Shown here one piece after another: positions 57,451 to 64,000 of a stretch of DNA of 64,000 nt (position 1 is the first letter of the stretch; each line of letters opens with the position of its first letter). The position numbers and the translations under genes were made by a program. Source of the stretch: Corbicula japonica (taxonomy: Eukaryota > Mollusca > Bivalvia > Venerida > Cyrenidae); the NCBI GenBank assembly GCA_038501625.1, contig JAZAYU010000010.1, positions 5,539,380 through 5,603,379 on the forward strand, read 5' to 3'. Under the pieces are notes generated by a model that was not told where the DNA came from, searched no databases, and saw nothing but the letters and a program-made list of their open reading frames with translations.

Positions 57451-58463
57451 ATAATGCACATAAAAGCCATTTCTTGTCTCTAGCAATGTCAATATTTTGA
57501 GTACCAGTAGTCTGTTTGTGATTTATTAAAATACTGTCTGCGACTCTTCCGTTCCATTATGGAAAACAACATAAGAACAACGTAAATCTGTAAAAGACGC
57601 AGCAGTATACAATCGTTCATCATTAATGTTCATTTGTCAGTAACAAACAATGCTTACATAACCTTCAAGTTTTCAATAATCAGAAAATGTTTTATAAAAA
57701 TGATACTGTAACAGTGTATTGGAAAGTACATTTGAAAGGTGGTCATCCCACTGAAAGCTTAATCATTTATAAAATGTGTTTGTCATTTATTTTAGGAAAG
57801 CAACACGTGATCATGAACATATATAAAACGGTGTCCTAGATAAAAGGACGTTCAGTGAACTTTTAAGGGCATCCGCTGCAGGAAGGGTTTAGGGAAACAA
57901 ATTATCTTATTTTTTATCTTCGGTAATCCGATATCAAGACTAGGACCGACAAAGTATTATTTCACGGATTCATGTTTCCAGAATATATTTCAAAACAGGA
58001 AATCTAATATTCATCTTTGCGCTTTAGGAAAGAAATGACAGCAGAGTAACTCAGTTACGAAACTTTCTTTAACCGGCAGTGACAAATCAAACTTTTCATG
58101 ACTTTGTGTATGTCAAGCAATAGCAATGAAATTATTCTCTGTAAAATAGCATGTATTCATTCATCTTTATTGGCAAATCGGCAACACCTTGCTTTTGGCC
58201 ATTAACAATAATCTAGATAATGCAAAGACAATAATCATATTAAAGACACAAAAATATATTAACACAGAATAACAACATAATCACAAAGCATTGCTTTACA
58301 TGACACTGTAGTGACAAAAAGTACATTAACGTAGTCTTATTTAAGAGACAGTTTCATGTTGTAGTGTATGAACACGTGAACTTATTGCATTAAAAATTCT
58401 TATATTAGTTATCTTACATTTACTTTTTTACCACATGATACTATCAAGATTATGTAATGTAAG
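57451..58463. other. Unassigned AT-rich stretch
   Basis: No recognised frame. About 58,140-58,463 could be remnant 3' sequence of the LINE fragment next to it, but it is too decayed to support. Confidence 0.4.
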
Positions 58464-58769
58464 CTATGAACAGTTCTCTAAGTATTTGGATCTTAAGTCA
58501 GCATATTTGGGACTTAATAGAAAAAAGTGGTATTCTGATTCAATGGCATTTTGGTTACAGACTCTACACAATCTAGTGTGTCTTGTGGTATTATTATAAC
58601 TCGTCGTTCCGACTTCCAAATTATATGAATACAGCCTAAATCGTGAAAGGTTTTTACAAAGACGTTCAGAATTTAATAATGATAAATATTCCTCAACGTC
58701 AAATGTTACCTTAAATCTATTATAAAATATCAACACTGGAAATCCGAGATTGTTTCTCATTAATAACAT
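58464..58769 (-). pseudogene. LINE ORF2 C-terminal fragment
   Basis: A 101-codon minus frame resembles the extreme C-terminus of non-LTR ORF2 proteins: VEEYLSLLNSERLCKNLSRF, RLYSYNLEVGT and the zinc-knuckle-like CRVCNQNAIESEYHFFLLSP with KYADLRSKYL. In the usual C-x2-C-x8-H-x4-C arrangement the last Cys is Ser here (LLSP instead of LLCP), a change expected after decay. Upstream RT sequence is absent, so it is a 5'-truncated remnant, of a different LINE from the one at 43,511. Confidence 0.75.
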
Positions 58770-59409
58770 TTTGTAATTATTGTGTTTGTTTACTGACTAT
58801 AAAAAGTATTCCAAATCAAATAAAAAATTAAAAGCTTCTGTTAAATTGTTAACTCATATTTGTAAATTATGTTAGGAATACAAACTTTCAACAATACCGA
58901 GAGTTATAGCAAGTCATCGATAACAAGACAGTCAAGTGACAGAAAAAACATGAAATTTGTACCGACAAAATGTTTTAAAATTGTTATCGATATGACCCGA
59001 GAATACCTCACTGGAAAAATATTGAACTCACCTGTATATGAATAAGATAATAATTGTCCAAATAAACAATGTATCACGTGACTCTATACTTAACTGTAAT
59101 CAATAAAGTGGAGGTTAATCTGGAGCTGCTAGAATATGCTTATCTTCTTTATCTAGCACATGCTACGCACGAGCCAAATCTTCTCATACACGCCTTTAAT
59201 AAATATTTAGAAAAAAATCGTTCAAAGGTTCTTTAAGATTAGTTTTGATGTTTTACTGGACGCATAATCTGCTGTTATCTAGAAAGTTCTATATAATACA
59301 CCAGAAATATCTGCAGGTGCAAATCAGTTAAAAAGAAGATTTTATTTCGAAAATAGAGGATGATAAAAATGACGGTATGCTGTCAGGCATCTCATAATAA
59401 TCAAGGCTG
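58770..59409. other. Unassigned AT-rich stretch
   Basis: Nothing recognised. Confidence 0.5.
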
Positions 59410-59463
59410 AAGGTTATTAAACTGAGATTTGAGACTGGTTTCCATGCTCAGTTTTATAACCTT
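59410..59463. mobile_element. Foldback MITE family B, 54-bp deletion derivative
   Basis: The left end AAGGTTATTAAACTGAG is joined directly to the right arm ATTTGAGACTGGTTTCC and the end CTCAGTTTTATAACCTT. The central arms are gone, as expected from replication slippage across a hairpin. Confidence 0.8.
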
Positions 59464-59939
59464 GGGAACAGATCAGCTGGCCTCCGCTTGTCTCCGAAAC
59501 GTTAAATATCTAACTAAATAAAATTAGACGTTATGTCAGCATGATTTCTAGCGAAAAATATCGATGACGTGAAAAAAAGTTTAACCAATCAAAATGTGTG
59601 TTGCATACTTAACTTTATAAGGAGAGTTCTCTAATTTTTTACTTATGCTGAGGGTTACACAAATTGGCATTTCAGACCCTGTTCACTTTAAAGATCTTAC
59701 ATTTATAGATTTATTTAAAAAAAATCTAGGTACGGATCGCAAAGCATATTGTAACCGAAGTGGATGAAACTTATGTTAACATATGTTGTTTTTTTTTTTC
59801 AGAAAAAATGATCAGAGAATTTGTGTGACAGTAATGCTCTACTGTACTGTACACAAGCGAATGACAAATTAGGCGGAAAGTTATGAAGTTTACTAACTTC
59901 TAAATGTTTGTGTCTACAACTGAAAACTCGAAAAAATAC

Positions 59940-60040
59940 AAATAAAATAAATAATAATAATAATATACCGCATTTATATAGCGCTCTTTTCAAAAAAATA
60001 TGCTCAAAAGCGCTTTACAATATATCATGGTTAAAAAGTA
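59940..60040 (-). mobile_element. SINE/LINE 3' tail (AGCGCTATATAAATGCGGT)
   Basis: In the minus sense it reads TTGTAAAGCGCTTTTGAGCA, then AAAGAGCGCTATATAAATGC and GGTATATTATTATTATT. This 3' tail is shared by many animal SINEs and LINEs and ends in an ATT microsatellite as seen here. The minus-strand head may extend to about 60,400 through a GC-richer stretch, but I cannot show a tRNA-like promoter there. Confidence 0.6.
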
Positions 60041-60400
60041 CAAATTATTTAGAAAGGTGAAATAAATATGCAATACTTGATTAAAATAATTAACAAACAT
60101 AAATTAAAGGCAATGTTAAACGTTATAGCAAAGCTTAAGAATAGGCATGGAATTAAAATTATAAAACAAATTTTCTAAGACACATTCTAAAAACATAGAT
60201 AACGCGATCAAATACGCGAACAACGTATAAAAATTAATAATGAAAACAAAATATTAAAAACTAAAATTATTGTGAGTCTCCCGGTTATGACCAGTACGGT
60301 GGGACTTGGTACCCGGGCAATCCTCACACCCTCATACAGCGGATTATCAGCGTTTAGATTTCCATTGAGACATGATTGATCGCGGCTTTTTGCAGACATT
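60041..60400 (-). other. Possible body of the SINE, GC-richer head
   Basis: 60,041-60,250 is very AT-rich. 60,265-60,395 is GC-richer and includes GGGTACCAAGTCCCACCG and TGGTCATAACCGGGAGACTC in the minus sense. A 63-codon minus frame (60,208-60,399) covers it but matches no family I know. It may be the 5' part of the element at 59,940-60,040, or an unrelated exon. Confidence 0.3.
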
Positions 60401-60588
60401 TATCATAGTATTGATTAAGTTATTAGGAAAGTGTTTATCTTTCAACAAATATGCTTCTACTGTGTACTCCATACATAAAGGTTTCCTGAGGAGATCCTGG
60501 AATTTCGATAGATTCAGATGTAAGTCACGGCAGTTGTGAGACCGATTAGGTACAGAGCGTCGAGATGATCACTACCAAAAACAAAAAA

Positions 60589-60757
60589 GTGAAATATGCA
60601 TATCAAAAATCGCCACACTCACAAAACACACCCTCCCCACGCAGCGAAAAAGAAGAGAGGAGGAGAGAGCATATTTGTCATAAGTATGTCAATTCAAATA
60701 AGACGCCACAAACAATAAAAGAAAAAGAGAACCTATGGGGTTACCGCCTTGGAAGGA
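60589..60757 (-). mobile_element. Family A, truncated copy
   Basis: Intact tail GTGAAATATGCATATCAAAA, CCTCCCCACGCAGCG, AGACGCCACAAACAATAAA and the first core bases GGGGTTACCGCCTTGG, then an abrupt end. It is close to the consensus and produces the N-terminal part of a spurious 127-codon frame. Confidence 0.8.
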
Positions 60758-62079
60758 ATCATCCGGTTTTGTCTAGTTGCTTTAGAAACAAAGATAAGAT
60801 GCTGTTAAACAAACACAGAGTATTGAATTATTGGAAGGGGAATAGGAACTCTGATTTTTATTCTATATATCTATTCACAAAAAGTAAAAGAAGCGAAGAC
60901 CGCGAAGCTATAAACTCATTTGGGTTTTTTCGTTATATGTCATCATAGTTAAATTCTTTTATTCGGTTGCCAGAGGGCGAGCAGAATAAATGGCATGTTT
61001 CATGAATTGGGCTTGAGTCTATCTAGAATAATTTATTCTCCAAAGAATCCGTTTTCCTGCGAAGAAATGGTCTTGAAAGCTGAAAATTCATTTGAATTAC
61101 GATAACAGCAGACGAGAGTATTGACACTTGTTATTAGCAGTACATTAATGCGTTACAAGTATCACAACGACCTCTGTAAATATCAAACCACTTTTTTACT
61201 AATGTGTAGTTGTAAAGGTCACAATGACTAGAACAATGAATTAGGCTAGTCTAAAACAGTCCACTGAAGAGACTTGTACATTTTTGCTATAAATGCTATA
61301 AATGAAAAAGTTTTAAGGGGTGTTAAGACAGGTTCTTTCTTTTTTTAATTATATTTATCAAATCGTGAAAGAAAACAAAAATAGAGAGCACGCAATACAT
61401 TAAACAGTTCCCAGCAATATTGAACGTACGAGTATATATAAACGTTAGGTGAAAACCTTAAACGAGTCAAATTGTATCACTGGTTTTTAATTCATTTTTG
61501 GGTCTGCATCGAGAAATCAATTTTGTAGCAATTGTCGTTGTGTTAAAGGGACAAAGCGGGTGATATTTCTAGATAATTTTCTACGAACAGTCTAATTTCA
61601 AACGTGGTATAAATTGTGGATTGTACCGATAAGATTATTAAATTGCTTATTTATTTTTAAAAATAACTAATGTAGTAATGTAACTTTTTTGTTGATGAAA
61701 GGATAAACAATAACATCTTATCCTGACGGCGTGACCTTTGAATCATTGATTTTAATTAAATACTGATGGGGTAAGTATTATTGATAGAGAGATTTATCCA
61801 ACGACATCCTACACTGGTGATAAATGTTGTTTTTTAATGCATCGGTTAAAAAATGACTTCCAATACAGTAAAGTAATTGTTTATGGTTACAAATATTTAA
61901 CTTTTCCTTTCCCGTATATCATGACGTTTGAATTTTAAGACACTGTAGAAAATACAGGATTATTCAAGTAAAAGGGTGCCATTACATTGAGTCGACATGA
62001 GAATAATTTCGCTAGATAATGGTCGTCATAGTTGATTTCGTTAGGAAAGGCTACTTAATATAGATGGAACATTGAAAGC
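60758..62079. other. Unassigned AT-rich stretch
   Basis: Contains one isolated TTAAAGGGACAAAGC at about 61,544, the typical left end of TTAA-flanked MITEs. I found no matching right end, so no element is called. Confidence 0.45.
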
Positions 62080-62290
62080 CATCGAACACGACAATACTGA
62101 GATATTACAGCCTCTGCTTGATTGAACCTGTTCATGTACATGAATTAGAATGCATATTATTGCCCACGCCGCCGACCCTGGGTTGAGTTCAACTCAATAA
62201 ACAGTATTATTTAGATCCGTCCCAAACGCTGATCTGCCTAAGGCGATGAGCATGGAATCTTCAATGCGGTATTTTCAGATTAATACCATT
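62080..62290 (-). repeat. Interspersed block F, long copy 9 (reverse)
   Basis: Second copy with the extended left part: in the reverse sense AATACCGCATTGAAGATTCC, ATGCTC, ACTGTTTATTGAGTTGAACT, CAACCCAGGGTCGGCGG, CATGAACAGGTTCAATCAA and GAGGCTGTAATAT. Pairs with 38,500-38,690. Confidence 0.7.
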
Positions 62291-63119
62291 CTATGTTCAG
62301 CAGCGTATGGTCACCAGATAAAAGAATGGTAAACACGTAAACGCATTTTACCTTATAAATGCATCAAGTTTTTAATCTGGGGACCATTTTCTTAGCATGT
62401 GTGAAAGATATAAATGATGCGTGTTCACTACATATGAACTAAAACATACGAAAAATAACTCATAACATTGGCTAAAACTATCTCAAAAATATTTAAAAAT
62501 AACGCATTTGGAATAAAGTTAATAATATTAATTAAATAAACATTAGTACCATCAGCATTAACATATATTGTTATTTGGATGTTATAGTAGAAACAACATT
62601 TTAATATTATATGCATGTAAATTCTATTCAGCATTTAAACCTCACGTTATATGGTTTTTAAACGTTATCCGTGTAATGCGTAAATATATATTTGCAAATA
62701 TCATTCATTTTATACATGACTTCAAAAACTGAGAAGACGAAATTAAAGCTTTATATTTTAGTGATATTTTTAGAATTTAGTCTTGTTTGCTTTATTCAAA
62801 ATATATATACTTAAAATAGACATGTTGTGAAAATGTTAAGAAACACAGACCTACACGAAAATGAAGAGAATGGGGATTTAAGAGAAAATGTCCATATTTT
62901 ATTCAGATAGATATCCTTAAATACAAATCGGTCGAGCGGAGATAACTCGTGACAAAACTTTTGTTTCTGCTTTTGTCCGCTATTGCTGTAGTATCGGCTA
63001 GGTATCGAAAAACGGCGACTAAATAACACAGTCACGCTATCCAGATTGTTGGTGAGCAAGAACTTTATTGAAAACAAATATTTAAAAAAAATCAATAATA
63101 CTAGTAGAGGAAAAGAAAA
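62291..63119. other. Unassigned AT-rich stretch
   Basis: Minus frames at 62,428-62,634 and 62,811-63,095 show no recognised domain. Confidence 0.45.
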
Positions 63120-63240
63120 CGTTGAAAGCCACGGAACGCGACATATATGAACATATTGCAGGCTCGATTAGTTTGAGCCTGTTCATGGGCAAAAATGGAA
63201 ATGCATATTACTGCCCCCAAGGCAAACAATGTTGAATGTG
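63120..63240 (-). repeat. Interspersed block F, copy 10 (reverse)
   Basis: GTTGAAAGCCACGGAACGCG, ATATTGCAGGCTCGATTAGT, TTGAGCCTGTTCATGGGCA and ATGGAAATGCATATTACTGC: the best preserved core of the family in reverse orientation, about 1 kb from copy 9. Confidence 0.7.
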
Positions 63241-64000
63241 GTAAAAGTTTTAAGATTTGTTCTTTTTCTTATACCCGTAGCAGTTGCAAATGCATTATGC
63301 ATTATGTTGACGCCAACCGGTCTAATGCGGTTACCTAGCGCTAAATCTTCTTAATTTATTGTGTGAAATCATGCATGCCCATTATTCTAAAATTGGTCAT
63401 TTATAAACATTGTTTTTTGTCTTCTTGTTTCTTAAATGTCTCTATAGGGAATCTAGCATTTAGTATTTGTTGATTTATTTTAAATTGTTTTCATATGCAG
63501 CTTAATATTGTTAAAGGTTTAAGAATAAAAATAACTAATGAATAAACTGTATAATAGTGTGTGTTTTATCGAACACCATGCCATAAACAATTTATTAGAA
63601 AGAGGCCAATGCCACTCAGCTAGTTCTTGTCTTGAAAGAGTAATGCAACCAATTCTATTGTCTATATCTAATAACTCTTTAATTTAAATCAGAGCTAATT
63701 TTACCTTCATGAATCTTAAAGCTAAATGTATTAATAAAGTCTGTCATTCGACAATGTACAAAACTGTGACAAAATAACAAACGCACGGTTGTAAAATGCG
63801 TTCATTCCCATTGTTTAATATGTCCAAGCTTGGCAATTCAATGTCTTAAAATTGTGTCACCAAGAATACAACTTTGGTGACAACAGTGGCTTACTTCCTC
63901 TGAAAAGTAGAGCAGTTGTACTGTATTAGTTTTTATGGGGGATTCATCATATTTCATCGAAATATTCACTAAATGTCATTATTACCCAGCATTGTACTAA
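63241..64000. other. Unassigned AT-rich stretch
   Basis: No gene, RNA or repeat recognised to the end of the window. Confidence 0.5.

Noticed and set aside
60565..60948. 127-codon plus frame
   Set aside because: Its first half is the antisense of a family A tail and its second half has no recognised domain.
61544..61560. Isolated TTAAAGGGACAAAGC transposon-like end
   Set aside because: No matching inverted end was found within several kilobases.
1..64000. CRISPR array, operon or prokaryotic defence system
   Set aside because: No regularly spaced short repeats with unique spacers, no long frames and no ribosome-binding sites; the tRNA introns and retroelements indicate animal nuclear DNA.

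Overview
The window looks like gene-poor, AT-rich nuclear DNA of a metazoan, most likely a bivalve mollusc. Three things suggest this: a pearl-like Helitron-derived element with ~150-bp core repeats and a GTCC/GTCG microsatellite, fragments of LINE and other reverse-transcriptase elements common in invertebrates, and two nuclear tRNA-Leu genes with introns. There is no bacterial-style operon and no complete protein gene. Almost all short open frames are chance frames in AT-rich DNA or lie inside repeats.

Left part (1-11,200): two diverged copies of one segment (about 1-3260 and 6757-8003) form a tandem segmental duplication. The first copy carries a 950-bp pearl-like element (618-1567), a 3 x 29-bp minisatellite and a tRNA-like SINE head that the second lacks. 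Between and after them lie copies of a retroelement 3' end, called family A here.

Middle (11,200-43,500): a mosaic of old, diverged, low-copy duplications. Blocks E (5 copies), G (3 copies), F (10 copies across the window) and a few pairs recur in partly conserved order, as if a larger unit had been duplicated and then broken up. Younger insertions sit on top: foldback MITEs (family B), a 546-bp element flanked by TTAA, the longest family A copy with a broken reverse transcriptase (32,951-34,212) and short tandem duplications.

Right part (43,500-64,000): a 5'-truncated, frameshifted LINE fragment (43,511-44,035), more low-copy duplicated blocks, then the most unusual locus. There, two tandem tRNA-Leu(CAA) copies with introns (49,635-49,733 and 50,252-50,359), each damaged at a different conserved position, flank a nearly perfect 189-bp spacerless palindrome (49,786-49,974). 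Further right are a second family A copy with RT sequence, a LINE tail (58,464-58,769), a SINE/LINE 3' tail (59,940-60,040) and scattered repeats.

Possible protein-coding exons are limited to three weak candidates: 55,796-55,904 (ATG and a consensus donor), 32,576-32,809 (a coding-like 3' end with a stop) and 30,993-31,190 (minus strand). None is recognised. Family and block names (A, B, E, F, G and so on) are mine, made by comparing the window with itself by eye; no database search was possible.
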